Shown here piece by piece: positions 1 to 8,984 of a DNA stretch of 64,000 bases. Position numbers and translations under genes: made by a program. The notes under the pieces are model-generated. The model did no database searches. It saw only the letters and a program-made list of their open reading frames with translations, and was not told the DNA's origin. This DNA comes from Curtobacterium pusillum. Its GTDB lineage: Bacteria > Actinomycetota > Actinomycetes > Actinomycetales > Microbacteriaceae. Each line of letters opens with the position of its first letter. Within the stretch, counting starts at the first letter, position 1. Location of the stretch: positions 52,959 to 116,958 of the forward strand of contig NZ_JABMCE010000069.1 in NCBI RefSeq assembly GCF_013359865.1, in the 5' to 3' direction.

Positions 1-1230
1 CCCCGTGTTCTGGGCCCGGGTCCCCGGCGGGATCTCGCGGTAGTGGATCTCCGACGCGTCGTTCAGCAGCTGCGCATACGCAACGCGCCCGGCGAGGTCC
101 GGCAGGTGCACGTGCTCGAACGGCCACGTGAACAGGTGCAGGTAGAGCCGGTTCCCGTTCTGCGTGTAGACCGTCCCGGCGGGGGCGCGGAACTCCGACG
201 GGCCGGCGCCGTACACCGATCGCGCGTGCTGGTGCATCCACGAACCGATCCCGGCGAGCGCCGACCGTGCGACACCGTCGAACTCGCCGCGGCCGGTGGG
301 CCCGACGTTGAGGAGCATGTTCCCGTTGTTCGACACCCCGTCGACGAGCATCCGGACGAGCAGGTCGACGCTCTTCACGTTGAGGTTGTCGCGGTCGTAG
401 CCCCACGAGCCGTTGAGGGTCTGGCACGCCTCCCACGGCACCCGGACGCCGTCGACCTCCATCGGCTTGTCCGGCTGGTACTGCTCGGGAGTGACGAGGT
501 CGCCGGGGATGTCGAGCCGGTCGTTGACGATGATGCCGGGCTGCAGGCGCTTGGTGAGCGCCATGAGCTCCTCCGAGCCCCAGTCGTCGCGGCCCTTGCC
601 GCCCCAGATGTCCTCGTGGTCGTTGTCCCGGTACGAGAAGTCGTAGAAGAGGTAGTCGATGCGGCCGTAGTCCGTGAGCAGCTCGGACACCTGGCCGTGC
701 AGGTACTCGCGGTACCGGGCCATGTCGCGGCCCTCGTTGAGCCGGGCGATCTCGGCCTCCCCGTCGTCCCGCCGCGGGTGCACCCCGTCGACGGTGAAGT
801 CCGGGTGGTGCCAGTCGATGAGCGAGTGGTAGAAGCCGACCCGGAGCCCCTCGGCCCGCACGGCGTCGACGAACTCGCGCACGATGTCCCGACCGAACCG
901 GGTGTTCGTGGCCTTGTAGTCGGTGAGGGCCGAGTCCCAGAGCGCGAAGCCCTCGTGGTGCTTCGTGGTGAGCACGACGTACTTCATGCCCGCCTCGCGC
1001 GCGCGTCGGGCCCAGTCCGCGGCGTCGAACAGGTCCGGATCGAAGTGGTCGAAGTACTTCTGGTAGTCGGCGTCGGTGATCCGCTCGCGGTTCTTCACCC
1101 ACTCGTGCCGGGCCGGGAGCGCGTAGAGGCCCCAGTGGATGAACATGCCGAACCGGTCGTGGGTGAACCACGCGGGCAGTCCGGCGGCGTCGGTCGCGGT
1201 CTGCGGCTCTGCAGGTGCGGTGATGGTCAT
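1..1230 (-). CDS. Alpha-L-fucosidase (GH29), 3' end cut by window
   Basis: Glycoside hydrolase family 29 enzyme that releases terminal L-fucose from glycans. The 410 visible codons run from an ATG at 1230 off the left edge, so the C-terminus is missing. The family signature FGMFIHWGLYALPARHEW lies near residues 27-44, HHEGF at 91-95, and the segment IDYLFYDFSY (about 191-200) carries the likely nucleophile Asp197. I see no signal peptide, so it probably acts in the cytoplasm on imported fucosylated oligosaccharides. It is the last visible gene of a minus-strand operon with two sugar permeases, a binding lipoprotein and L-fuconate dehydratase, which strongly supports fucose specificity. The start is preceded by an AAGGAAA-like ribosome site. 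Family assignment is secure; exact substrate linkage is not. Confidence 0.93.
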   Translation of the reverse strand, partial: MTITAPAEPQTATDAAGLPAWFTHDRFGMFIHWGLYALPARHEWVKNRERITDADYQKYFDHFDPDLFDAADWARRAREAGMKYVVLTTKHHEGFALWDSALTDYKATNTRFGRDIVREFVDAVRAEGLRVGFYHSLIDWHHPDFTVDGVHPRRDDGEAEIARLNEGRDMARYREYLHGQVSELLTDYGRIDYLFYDFSYRDNDHEDIWGGKGRDDWGSEELMALTKRLQPGIIVNDRLDIPGDLVTPEQYQPDKPMEVDGVRVPWEACQTLNGSWGYDRDNLNVKSVDLLVRMLVDGVSNNGNMLLNVGPTGRGEFDGVARSALAGIGSWMHQHARSVYGAGPSEFRAPAGTVYTQNGNRLYLHLFTWPFEHVHLPDLAGRVAYAQLLNDASEIHYREIPPGTRAQNTG

Positions 1231-1292
1231 GTGGGCCGGTTTCCTTTCTGAGGGGGACGAACGGGAGGCGCGGTGCGCCCTGGCGAGGTCGG

Positions 1293-2183
1293 CTACCGGC
1301 CGCCGAGACCGGAGGTGACGATGCCCTTGACGAGGTGCTTCTGGAGCACGACGAGCAGGATCACGGTCGGCAGCATCGAGATCACCGACGCCGCCATCAC
1401 GAGGTTCCACTCGGAGCCCTGCTGCCCGAAGAACTGCTGCAGGCCGAGCGGGATGGTGCCGCGGGCCTCGACGTCGTTGACGACGACGAGCGGCCACAGG
1501 AACGAGTTCCAGTACGCGATGAACGAGAACACCGCGAGGACGGCCATGGTCGGCCGGGCGAGCGGGAGCATCACGGAGAAGAACGTCCGGATCGTCCCCG
1601 CCCCGTCGACCCGTGCTGCGTCGTCGAGTTCCTGCGGCACGGTGAGGAAGAACTGCCGCACGAGGAACGCCCCGAGGGCCGTGAACGCCCACGGGATGAT
1701 GAGCGCCTGGAACGTGTCGACCCAGCCGAAGCCCTGCATCATCACGTACATGGGGATGACGAGGACGTCCTGCGGGATCATCAGCGTGGCGAGGAACAGG
1801 ACGAACACCAGGTTCCGGCCGCGCCACCGCAGCCGGGAGAACGCGTACCCCGACAGCACCGCGACGACGACGTTGATGGCGGTGCCGGCCGCTGCGACGA
1901 ACACGCCGTTGAGGATGAACCGCGCGAACGGCAGGTACGTGAACGCCTGCACGTAGTTCGACCACTCGAACGAGGAGCCCCAGAGCGTCGGCGGCGTGGT
2001 GAACACGTCGGCCGACGGCTTCAGGCTGGTCGCCACCATGTAGATGAGCGGCGAGACGAACAGCAGCGCCACCAGGCAGAGCAGCACGTAGCCGACGGCA
2101 CGGCGCACCCGACCGGTCTGACGGTGCGTGCGGGGCACCGCCCGCGGGTTGATCGTCCGGTTGGACGAGGTCAGCTCACTCAT
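1293..2183 (-). CDS. Carbohydrate ABC transporter permease, MalG type
   Basis: Second inner-membrane subunit (CUT1 family) of a sugar importer, 296 aa with about six transmembrane helices. The first helix is near residues 30-50. The cytoplasmic EAA-type loop that docks the ATPase is at about 184-205 (QELDDAARVDGAG). It starts at an ATG that overlaps the end of the upstream permease gene by 8 bp, so the two are translationally coupled. Neighbours (L-fuconate dehydratase, fucosidase, binding lipoprotein) suggest the cargo is L-fucose or a fucosylated oligosaccharide; that is inference. No ATPase gene is present in the operon, as is usual for actinobacterial CUT1 systems that share one MsiK-type ATPase. 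Confidence 0.92.
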   Translation of the reverse strand: MSELTSSNRTINPRAVPRTHRQTGRVRRAVGYVLLCLVALLFVSPLIYMVATSLKPSADVFTTPPTLWGSSFEWSNYVQAFTYLPFARFILNGVFVAAAGTAINVVVAVLSGYAFSRLRWRGRNLVFVLFLATLMIPQDVLVIPMYVMMQGFGWVDTFQALIIPWAFTALGAFLVRQFFLTVPQELDDAARVDGAGTIRTFFSVMLPLARPTMAVLAVFSFIAYWNSFLWPLVVVNDVEARGTIPLGLQQFFGQQGSEWNLVMAASVISMLPTVILLVVLQKHLVKGIVTSGLGGR

Positions 2184-3153
2184 AGTGCACCCACCGCTTC
2201 TGTCCGAGGAACTGCACGGCTGTGATGCCGAGGATGATGACGAACAGCACCCAGGCCCCCGCCGAGGCGAGTCCGAGCTGCTGCGTCTGGAAGCCCGTGT
2301 TGTAGATGTACTGCACGAGCGTCTCGGTCGCGGTGCCGGGTCCGCCCTTCGTCAGCACGAAGGGTTGGACGAACACCTGGAACGAGGTGATGAGGGTCAT
2401 CATGGTGGCGAAGAAGACCGACGGCGAGATGAGCGGGAACTTGATCCGCCAGAACAGCTGCCAGGCGTTCGCCCCGTCGAGCTGCGCGGCCTCGAGCTGG
2501 TTCTCCGGCACCGAGTCGAGCGCCGCCGAGAAGATCAGCATGTTGTAGCCGAAGCCCTGCCAGACGCTCATCGCGACGACGGCGAGCATCGCCCACTTGT
2601 CGTCGGCGAGGAAGTTCGGCGCGTGCACGCCGACGGTCGACTGCAGCGTCGCGTCGATGGCGCCGCCGGGCTGGTACAGCATCCGCCACACGACGACGTT
2701 CGCCACGATCGGCGTCACCGTCGGGATGAAGAACAGTACCCGGAACACGTGCCGGTGCCGGATCTTCGGCGTCAGCCAGGCGGCGAGCCCGAGCGACACG
2801 ACGAGGTTCAGCGGCACGTACAGCACCACGAACGCGACCGTGTTCAGCGTGACCGTTCGGAAGATCGGGTCGGTGAAGAGCTTCGCGTAGTTGTCGAACC
2901 CCGCCCAGCTGCGTTCGCCGAGCATGGGCCAGTTCATGAAGCTCACGACGAGCGACGCGATGATCGGGAACGCCGTGAACACGACGAGGCCGATCGAGTG
3001 CGGGGCGGCGAACGCGGCGCCCCACCACGAGCGCCGGCCGACGACGCCGGGGGCGTCGCCGCCCTTCGGGCGGGGCGTCACCGTACCGCTCGCGACCGCG
3101 GTCGCGACGGCGGGGACGGCTGCCTCGGCCGGTGGGTCCTGGATGGTGGTCAT
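2176..3153 (-). CDS. Carbohydrate ABC transporter permease, MalF type
   Basis: First membrane subunit of the same CUT1 sugar importer, 325 aa. A cytoplasmic, Pro/Ala-rich N-terminus of about 45 residues is followed by roughly six membrane helices. The EAA loop that contacts the ATPase is at about 225-245 (ENQLEAAQLDGANAW). It overlaps the MalG-type permease start by 8 bp and lies 90 bp after the binding-protein gene; that gap holds a strong hairpin which probably lowers permease expression relative to the binding protein. The ATG at 3153 has a good purine-rich site upstream (GAGGAGGTCG). Substrate is inferred from the operon. Confidence 0.92.
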   Translation of the reverse strand: MTTIQDPPAEAAVPAVATAVASGTVTPRPKGGDAPGVVGRRSWWGAAFAAPHSIGLVVFTAFPIIASLVVSFMNWPMLGERSWAGFDNYAKLFTDPIFRTVTLNTVAFVVLYVPLNLVVSLGLAAWLTPKIRHRHVFRVLFFIPTVTPIVANVVVWRMLYQPGGAIDATLQSTVGVHAPNFLADDKWAMLAVVAMSVWQGFGYNMLIFSAALDSVPENQLEAAQLDGANAWQLFWRIKFPLISPSVFFATMMTLITSFQVFVQPFVLTKGGPGTATETLVQYIYNTGFQTQQLGLASAGAWVLFVIILGITAVQFLGQKRWVHYE

Positions 3154-3205
3154 GCGACGACCTCCTCGTCGTTCGCCGGGTCCGGTCAGGGGGTGGGACG
3201 GGACG

Positions 3206-3237
3206 GGAGGCGCGGGTCGGGGCCGACCCGCGCCTCC
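3206..3237. repeat. Palindromic GGAGGCGCGG-family repeat inside sugar operon
   Basis: GGAGGCGCGGGTCGG and its exact reverse complement form a 15-bp stem with a two-base centre. It sits in the 90-bp gap between the binding-protein gene and the first permease gene. Its position mimics the REP hairpin between malE and malF of Escherichia coli, which protects the binding-protein mRNA and lowers downstream expression; the same role here is inference. It belongs to the repeat family found at many other sites in this window. Confidence 0.8.
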
Positions 3238-3243
3238 AGGCCG

Positions 3244-4476
3244 TCACTGGTTCAGCTGGCTCGCGATGGAGGACATGGTGTCCTTGCCGGAGGTCTGCCC
3301 GTTCACCGCCTGCAGTCCGTACTGGGCGAACAGCTGGTTGAGCTGGTCGCTCTTCTTGTTGCCCGGCAGGGGGACCGCCTTGTCGAGCGCGGCCTTCAGG
3401 GTGTCCTCGACGCCGTCGATGCCGGCGTTGTCGTACCAGGCCTGCTGCGCCGCCGTGCGTCCGGGGAAGGCCCGACCCTGCTCGGCGAGCGACGTGAGGA
3501 CCTTCTCGCTGGTCATCGTCTGGATGGCCTTGAACGCCTGCTCGGGGTACTTGCACTGCTTCGAGATGCCGAAGCCCGAGCCGGCCGCGTACGAGCTCGC
3601 ACCGGACGTGCCGGACGGGAACGTCGTGACGCCGAGGTCGAACTTCACCTTGGCCTTCTGGCTGATGATCGACCACGGGCCGTCGGCGTACATCGCGACG
3701 TCGCCGGACACGAACGCGTTGTCGTCGGCCGAACCGTCCGCGCTCGCCTGCGTGGCGTAGCCCTTCTTCACCAGGCTCGCGATCCAGTCGAGGCCCTCGG
3801 CGAACTTCGCGTTCTTCGCGTCGAGCTTTCCGGAGTCGCTGATGACCCGGCCGCCGTCGTACGCGAGGATCTGCGACTCGAGCGGGATGTCCTCCACCGT
3901 CGTGCCGTACATGGTCGTGCCGGCGGCCTTCATCTTCGCGGCCGCGGCCTCGAAGTCGTCCACCGTCCAGCCGGGCCTCGGCTCGTCGATGCCGGCCTTC
4001 TCGAAGAGGTCCTTGTTGTAGAACATGAGCATGGGGCCGGTGTCGTACGGCAGGCCGTACAGATCGCCGTCGACCTTCATGCCGTCGAGTGCGGTCTGGT
4101 CGTACTCGCTCAGGTCGAGGTCCGCCTTCTTCGCCAGGTCGTCGATCGGCACGAGGACGTCGGTGTAGTTCGCGGCGCGGAGGGACTGGATGCTGACGAT
4201 GCAGGGCGCGGTGCCGGTCGAGAGCTGGGTGCGGAGCTTGGTCCAGTAGTCGTTGAACGGCGACCCCTGGATCGTGACGTCGACGTCGTCGTCCGTCTGC
4301 ACGGTGTCGGCGACCTTCTGCCAGGCGGCCTTGTCCTCCTTGCCGGAGATCCACATCGCCCAGGTGAGCGCGTCCTTGGACTGGCCGTCGCCGGCACTGC
4401 TCCCGGCGGAACAGCCCGTGAGCACGAGGGCCATGGCGGCTGCTGCCGCGAGCCCGGCGGTGAAACGTCGTTGCAT
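3244..4476 (-). CDS. Sugar ABC transporter substrate-binding lipoprotein
   Basis: Extracellular solute-binding protein of the CUT1 importer, 410 aa. The N-terminus is a lipoprotein signal: basic MQRR, a hydrophobic Ala-rich core, then the lipobox LTGC with Cys22 as the lipid anchor. The mature protein has the features of family 1 binding proteins, including an aromatic-rich C-terminal half. I chose the ATG at 4476 because it begins the signal peptide and has a GGAG site upstream; a longer reading frame exists but has no such support. It lies 58 bp after the L-fuconate dehydratase gene. The ligand is probably L-fucose or a fucosylated glycan, from context only. Confidence 0.93.
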   Translation of the reverse strand: MQRRFTAGLAAAAAMALVLTGCSAGSSAGDGQSKDALTWAMWISGKEDKAAWQKVADTVQTDDDVDVTIQGSPFNDYWTKLRTQLSTGTAPCIVSIQSLRAANYTDVLVPIDDLAKKADLDLSEYDQTALDGMKVDGDLYGLPYDTGPMLMFYNKDLFEKAGIDEPRPGWTVDDFEAAAAKMKAAGTTMYGTTVEDIPLESQILAYDGGRVISDSGKLDAKNAKFAEGLDWIASLVKKGYATQASADGSADDNAFVSGDVAMYADGPWSIISQKAKVKFDLGVTTFPSGTSGASSYAAGSGFGISKQCKYPEQAFKAIQTMTSEKVLTSLAEQGRAFPGRTAAQQAWYDNAGIDGVEDTLKAALDKAVPLPGNKKSDQLNQLFAQYGLQAVNGQTSGKDTMSSIASQLNQ

Positions 4477-4534
4477 CGGTGTCTCCACTTCGTCGTGGTG
4501 ATCGGGTGTGAGGGTCTTGCGTGTCGTGCTGGCT

Positions 4535-5869
4535 TCAGGCGACGCGCACGGCGTCGGGGATCGTCTCGTCGGCGGCCGACCAGACCGGTCCGTCCGGGAA
4601 CGAGTACGTGTCGAGGGAGCCACCGAGCATCTCGGTGCCCGCACCGGGAGCGGTCGGTGGCCAGTACCGGCCGTCGCGCACGTCGACCGGGGTCACGAAG
4701 TGCTCGTGCAGGTGGTCGACGTACTCGATGCACCGGGTGTCGAGGTCGCCGGTGAGGGCCACCGCGTCGAACATCGAGAGGTGCTGGACCGCCTCGCACA
4801 GCCCGACGCCACCGGCGTGCGGGCACACCCGAACGCCGTGCTTCGCCGCGAGGAGCAGGATCGCGAGGTTCTCGTTCACCCCGGCGACCCGCGTGGCGTC
4901 GATCTGCAGCACCGACATCGCTCGGGCCTGGATGAGCTGCTTCGCGATCACCCGGTTCGCCATGTGCTCCCCCGTCGCCACCGGGATCGGTGCGATGCGG
5001 CGGGCGATCTCGGCGTGCGCGAGCACGTCGTCCGGGCTCGTCGGCTCCTCGACCCAGGCGACGTCGAAGGGCCGGAGCCGTTCGATCCACGTGACCGCCT
5101 CGTCGACGTCCCACCGCTGGTTGGCGTCGACCGCGATCCGGATGTCGGGGCCGACGGTCGCGCGGGCGAGCCCCATGCGCCGGACGTCTTCGTCGACGTC
5201 ACCGCCGACCTTGAGCTTGATCTGGGCGAACCCGTCGTCGACGGCCTCGCGGCAGAGGCGGGCGAGCTTCTCGTCGTCGTAGCCCAGCCAGCCGGGGGTG
5301 GTCGTGTACGCCGGGTAGCCCCGCTGCTCGAGGCGGCGCTTCCGTTCGGCCCGGAGCGGCACGGCGGCCTCGAGCAGTCCGAGTGCGTCCGCCGGGGTGA
5401 TCGCGTCCGTGAGGTAGCGGAAGTCCACGAGGTCGACGAGTTCCGCGGGGCTCATGTCGGCGAGCAACGCCCAGAGCGGCTGTCCGGCGCGCTTCGCCCG
5501 GAGGTCCCAGAGGGCGTTCACGACGGCGCCGATGGCCATGTGCATGACGCCCTTCTCCGGGCCGAGCCAGCGCAGCTGCGAATCGTGCACGAGCCGCCGC
5601 CACGTGTCGCCCATGTCGGCGAGGACCGCTTCGGCGTCAGCGCCGACGACGTGCTCGCGGAGCGCTGCGATGGCTGCTTCCTGCACCTCGTTCCCGCGGC
5701 CGATGGTGAAGACGAAGGCCGATCCGACGTGCCCGTCGAGGGCGTCGGTGGCGATCTCGACGTAGGCGGCGGAGTAGTCGGGTGCCGGGTTCATCGCGTC
5801 GGACCCGTCGTGTTCCCGCGAGGTCGGGAACCGGATGTCGCGCACGCGCAGTCCGGTGATGCGGCTCAT
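4535..5869 (-). CDS. L-fuconate dehydratase (enolase superfamily)
   Basis: Dehydrates L-fuconate to 2-keto-3-deoxy-L-fuconate (EC 4.2.1.68) in the oxidative L-fucose pathway. The 444-aa protein has the mandelate-racemase subgroup catalytic set at the positions known from the Xanthomonas campestris enzyme: K218 and K220 in IKLKVGG, metal ligands D248 (VDANQ), E274 (VEEP) and E301 (GEH), and H351 (CPHAGG). This residue pattern separates it from generic mandelate racemases. The start ATG at 5869 has AGGAG upstream. It is the first gene of the fucose operon. The other pathway enzymes (fucose dehydrogenase, lactonase, aldolase) are not in this window. Confidence 0.93.
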   Translation of the reverse strand: MSRITGLRVRDIRFPTSREHDGSDAMNPAPDYSAAYVEIATDALDGHVGSAFVFTIGRGNEVQEAAIAALREHVVGADAEAVLADMGDTWRRLVHDSQLRWLGPEKGVMHMAIGAVVNALWDLRAKRAGQPLWALLADMSPAELVDLVDFRYLTDAITPADALGLLEAAVPLRAERKRRLEQRGYPAYTTTPGWLGYDDEKLARLCREAVDDGFAQIKLKVGGDVDEDVRRMGLARATVGPDIRIAVDANQRWDVDEAVTWIERLRPFDVAWVEEPTSPDDVLAHAEIARRIAPIPVATGEHMANRVIAKQLIQARAMSVLQIDATRVAGVNENLAILLLAAKHGVRVCPHAGGVGLCEAVQHLSMFDAVALTGDLDTRCIEYVDHLHEHFVTPVDVRDGRYWPPTAPGAGTEMLGGSLDTYSFPDGPVWSAADETIPDAVRVA

Positions 5870-5911
5870 CGTGTCTCCTGCCCGTCCGGTCTCCGTCGAC
5901 CGAACGAGGTA

Positions 5912-5940
5912 ATCGAAACATCGGATGTCTCGCATGTCAA
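5912..5940 (-). promoter_or_regulatory. Fucose operon promoter with palindromic operator
   Basis: On the minus strand a perfect TTGACA (-35, 5940-5935) is separated by 17 nt from TTCGAT (-10, 5917-5912). The spacer contains the palindrome ACATCCGATGT (5918-5928) directly against the -10. This looks like a repressor operator, of the ATGT/ACAT type used by several GntR-FadR family sugar-acid regulators. Further upstream, CGTTTTGG occurs twice in direct orientation (5956 and 5977) 21 bp apart, two helical turns, as expected for an activator. No matching regulator gene lies in the window. Confidence 0.75.
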
Positions 5941-6011
5941 GGGGGATCTCGATTGCGTTTTGGCCACGAGGCAGGCCGTTTTGGTCCGATGACTTTGTCC
6001 AGGCGTGGAGA

Positions 6012-6078
6012 AAGCGAGCACAGACGGGAGGCGCGGTGCGAGTTGAACCCGCACCGCGCCTCCCGTCTGCGCTCGCTT
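6012..6078. terminator. Long hairpin, GGAGGCGCGG repeat family
   Basis: Arms 6012-6040 and 6050-6078 pair over 29 bp with one mismatch and a 9-nt loop. It lies 4 bp beyond the stop of the tetR-type gene and before the fucose operon promoter, so it can terminate the minus-strand efflux unit. There is no T-run; the core GACGGGAGGCGCGG places it in the window-wide repeat family. Confidence 0.8.
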
Positions 6079-6081
6079 CTA

Positions 6082-6666
6082 TCAGGCGGAGGCGAGCCGG
6101 CCCATCTCCGCCACCACGCCGCGGAGCCGGTCCGCCAGCTCTTCACGCGACCCGACCGTGAAGCGGTGCGCCGCCTCGATGACGGCGGCCATCACGAGGG
6201 TCACCGCGGTGCGGGCCGAGTCGGCGTCCGTGCGCGCGGCGGCGACCTCGTACACCTCGAGCCGGGCGTCCGCCATCCACTGCAGCATCGTGGGCACCAT
6301 CTCCGGGCGCGCCTGCACGAGCGCCTTCATCCGGCTGCGGTCCGCGGGCAGGTTCACGGTCTGCGCGACGAGCTCGCAGAGGTCGGAGACGAGGGAGCCC
6401 TCCGCGGTGGCGAACGCTTCCCGCGCGCCCTCGGGGATCGTCGTCGCGGGCAACCCCAGCGCTGCGTTGCCCTTCGACGGGAAGTAGTTGAAGAACGTCC
6501 GGGGCGAGACCCCGGCCGCGGCGCAGATCTCCTCGACCGTGACGCCCGCGAGGCCACGGTCGGTGACGAGGTCGAGCGCGGCCTCGTGGATCGCGTTCCG
6601 GGTCTGCTGCTTCTTGCGCTCCCGCAGGCCGCTGTCGCCGGTGGCGGGTGCTTCGGTGCTGGTCAC
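6082..6666 (-). CDS. TetR/AcrR family transcriptional regulator
   Basis: One-component repressor, 194 aa, starting at GTG 6666. The N-terminal helix-turn-helix is near residues 34-60 ([19 protein letters not shown] then YFPSK), typical of TetR proteins. The C-terminal ligand domain is poorly conserved, as expected. It follows a DHA2-type efflux gene on the same strand and probably represses it; two inverted repeats in the efflux promoter are candidate operators. A hairpin between the two genes may keep the repressor level low relative to the transporter. The inducing ligand cannot be read from sequence. Confidence 0.9.
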   Translation of the reverse strand: MTSTEAPATGDSGLRERKKQQTRNAIHEAALDLVTDRGLAGVTVEEICAAAGVSPRTFFNYFPSKGNAALGLPATTIPEGAREAFATAEGSLVSDLCELVAQTVNLPADRSRMKALVQARPEMVPTMLQWMADARLEVYEVAAARTDADSARTAVTLVMAAVIEAAHRFTVGSREELADRLRGVVAEMGRLASA

Positions 6667-6683
6667 GTGCTGCTCCTGGTGCG

Positions 6684-6721
6684 GATCGGGGCCTCCCGTC
6701 CGGTGGCGGGAGGCCCCGATC
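6684..6721. terminator. Hairpin between MFS and tetR genes
   Basis: GATCGGGGCCTCCCG and its exact reverse complement form a 15-bp stem around TCCGGTGG. It starts 3 bp beyond the MFS stop codon on the minus strand. It lacks a clear T-run, so it may be a partial terminator allowing read-through into tetR. Confidence 0.8.
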
Positions 6722-6724
6722 GGC

Positions 6725-8893
6725 CTAGTCGTCCGAGGCGTTCCGCTGGACGGGGATCGATCCGGTGACGGGAGCCGTGGGCGAACCCATGGCGTCCGCG
6801 GCCTTGACCGCCTGGACCTCGAGGTCGTCGGCCGTGCCCTCCTTGTCTGCCTGCTCCTGCAGGGCCGAGCTCTTGCGGAGCGGCGGCGCCTTGAAGAACC
6901 AGCTCAGGATGAAGGCGAGCAGGATGACCGCGAAGCCGACCCAGTAGACCGTGACGGCCGAGGAGTTGAACCCGGTCATGAACGGCTTCGTCAGCGCCTT
7001 GTCCGCACCGTTCAGGTACGAGGTGTCGCTCGTCTCCGAGCTGCTGCTCGACCCGTTCGAGTCCGCCTGCTTCGAGATGGTCTTCGAGAGCTGCGGGGCG
7101 AGCTGGTCGACCCAGTAGGTGCGCTGGGAGGCGTTCGACCAGTCGACACTCACGGTGCCGTTCGACTGAACGGTCGCGTGGGCCTTGTCCGCGACCGCGG
7201 CGAGCGCCTGCTGCTCGGCGGCGGGTGTGGCTGCGGAGACCTGCTGGTCGATGACCGTCTGCGCCGCGGCGGCCGGGACGGTGCCCGCGGCGACCTGCTG
7301 CTGGACGGCGGCGGTGACCTGCTTCGTGACGGCGGCATCGGCGGACTGCTTCGCCTGTGCCGCGGCGCCGTCGAGCTTCGACTGGACGCTCTTCTCGACC
7401 GGGGTGACGATCGGGTTCCAGATCTGGTCCATGACGCCCTGGTTCGCCTTCGCCGAGGCGACCGTCGGGTTGAGGGCGGCGTCGAGCGCACCGGTGAGGT
7501 TCTTCTCGTCCGCCGTGGCGTGCAGGATGTTCGTCGGCATGATCGAGAACAGGACGGACAGGAGCACCGCGGTGCCGAGCGTTCCACCGATCTGGCGGAA
7601 GAACGTCGCCGAGCTGGTCGCCACGCCCATGTCACGCGGCTGGACCGAGTTCTGCGAGGCGAGCGTGATGCTCTGCATGAGCTGACCGAGGCCGAGGCCG
7701 ATCAGGAACATGCCGATCATGAGGAACCAGAGCGGCTTGTCGATCGTCATGAACGTCAGGACGACGTAGCCGATCGAGACGAGCGCGGTGCCGATCACCG
7801 GGAAGATCCGGTACCGACCCGTGCGGGCCACGATCTGACCGGACGCGATCGACGCGATCATCAGACCGCCGATCATCGGCAGGGTCGCGAAGCCGGACTC
7901 GGTCGGCGTCAGACCGGTGACGATCTGCAGGTACAGCGGGATGGTCAGCATGGCGCCGAACATCGCGAAGCCGACGAGGAAGCCGAGCACCGTGGCCATC
8001 GAGAAGACGCCCGAACGGAAGAGCTTCAGCGGGATGATCGCGTCGTCCTTCATGAGCGTCTCGATGACGAGGAAGGCGACGAGGCCGAGGACACCGATCG
8101 CGTAGCAGGTGATCGCGCCGGCGGAGCCCCAGCCCCAGGTGCGGCCCTGTTCGGCGACGAGGAGGAGCGGGACGAGGGTCACGATGACCGAGGTGGCACC
8201 CCACCAGTCGATGCGCGGCTTGGCCTTGGCGTCACCGAACTTCGGCAGGTGCAGGAACGCGATGACCATGAGGAGCGCACCGATGCCGATCGGGACGTTC
8301 ACGAGGAAGACCCAGCGCCAGCCGGTGATCCAGAGGATCTCGTTCGCACCGGAGAACAGGCCGCCGATGAGCGGGCCGATCACGGAGGAGATGCCGAAGA
8401 CGGCGAGGAAGTAGCCCTGGTACTTGGCGCGCTCGCGCGGGGCGAGGATGTCGCCCATGATCGCCAGCGGGAGCGACATCAGCGCACCGGCGCCGATGCC
8501 CTGGAAGGCACGGAACGCGGCGAGCATGATCATCGACGTCGACATCGTCGAGAGCAGCGAGCCGAGGATGAACACCGCGATGCCGAAGATGTAGAGCGGA
8601 CGACGACCGAAGACGTCGGAGAGCTTGCCGTAGATCGGCGTGGTGATCGTCGAGGCGATCAGGTAGGCCGTGGTGACCCAGGCCTGCTGGTCGAGACCGT
8701 GCAGGTCGTCACCGATCGTGCGGATCGCCGTGCCGACGATCGTCTGGTCGAGGGACGACAGGAACATGCCGGCCATGAGGCCGTAGATGACGAGGAGGAT
8801 CTGACGGTGCGACATGATCGGCTTGCCCGGCGTGCTGGCCGTGCCGTTCTGTCGTCCGCGCTGCACCTCGACGGGTGCGGTGGCAGTAGACAA
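6725..8893 (-). CDS. DHA2-family MFS drug efflux transporter with long outer loop
   Basis: Major facilitator with about 14 membrane helices, 722 aa, related to EmrB/QacA proton antiporters. Motif A-like GKLSDVFGRRP is near residue 80, and the motif C-like segment is in the fifth helix. Between the penultimate and last helices sits an unusually long, Ala/Gln/Ser-rich, probably extracytoplasmic segment (about residues 430-630) predicted to be helical. The start is TTG at 8893 with AAGGA upstream; no ATG fits as well. The adjacent TetR regulator and the operator-like repeats in the promoter suggest drug-inducible expression. Substrate unknown. Confidence 0.93.
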   Translation of the reverse strand: MSTATAPVEVQRGRQNGTASTPGKPIMSHRQILLVIYGLMAGMFLSSLDQTIVGTAIRTIGDDLHGLDQQAWVTTAYLIASTITTPIYGKLSDVFGRRPLYIFGIAVFILGSLLSTMSTSMIMLAAFRAFQGIGAGALMSLPLAIMGDILAPRERAKYQGYFLAVFGISSVIGPLIGGLFSGANEILWITGWRWVFLVNVPIGIGALLMVIAFLHLPKFGDAKAKPRIDWWGATSVIVTLVPLLLVAEQGRTWGWGSAGAITCYAIGVLGLVAFLVIETLMKDDAIIPLKLFRSGVFSMATVLGFLVGFAMFGAMLTIPLYLQIVTGLTPTESGFATLPMIGGLMIASIASGQIVARTGRYRIFPVIGTALVSIGYVVLTFMTIDKPLWFLMIGMFLIGLGLGQLMQSITLASQNSVQPRDMGVATSSATFFRQIGGTLGTAVLLSVLFSIMPTNILHATADEKNLTGALDAALNPTVASAKANQGVMDQIWNPIVTPVEKSVQSKLDGAAAQAKQSADAAVTKQVTAAVQQQVAAGTVPAAAAQTVIDQQVSAATPAAEQQALAAVADKAHATVQSNGTVSVDWSNASQRTYWVDQLAPQLSKTISKQADSNGSSSSSETSDTSYLNGADKALTKPFMTGFNSSAVTVYWVGFAVILLAFILSWFFKAPPLRKSSALQEQADKEGTADDLEVQAVKAADAMGSPTAPVTGSIPVQRNASDD

Positions 8894-8984
8894 TGCGTGT
8901 CCTTGAGGGGTGCGTGGCGTCCCGTCGAGCGGTGGCCCGGCGGCGAGGTGTCGGTCGCGAGGGACCGACGATGGCGGGTCAACC

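Noticed and set aside
2128..4755. Very long plus-strand open frame (875 codons) across the sugar transporter genes
   Set aside because: Antisense to well-recognised transporter genes; Arg/Gly/Val-rich composition typical of a shadow frame in high-GC DNA.
4508..5992. 494-codon plus-strand frame over the dehydratase gene
   Set aside because: Antisense to L-fuconate dehydratase, whose complete catalytic residue set is on the minus strand.
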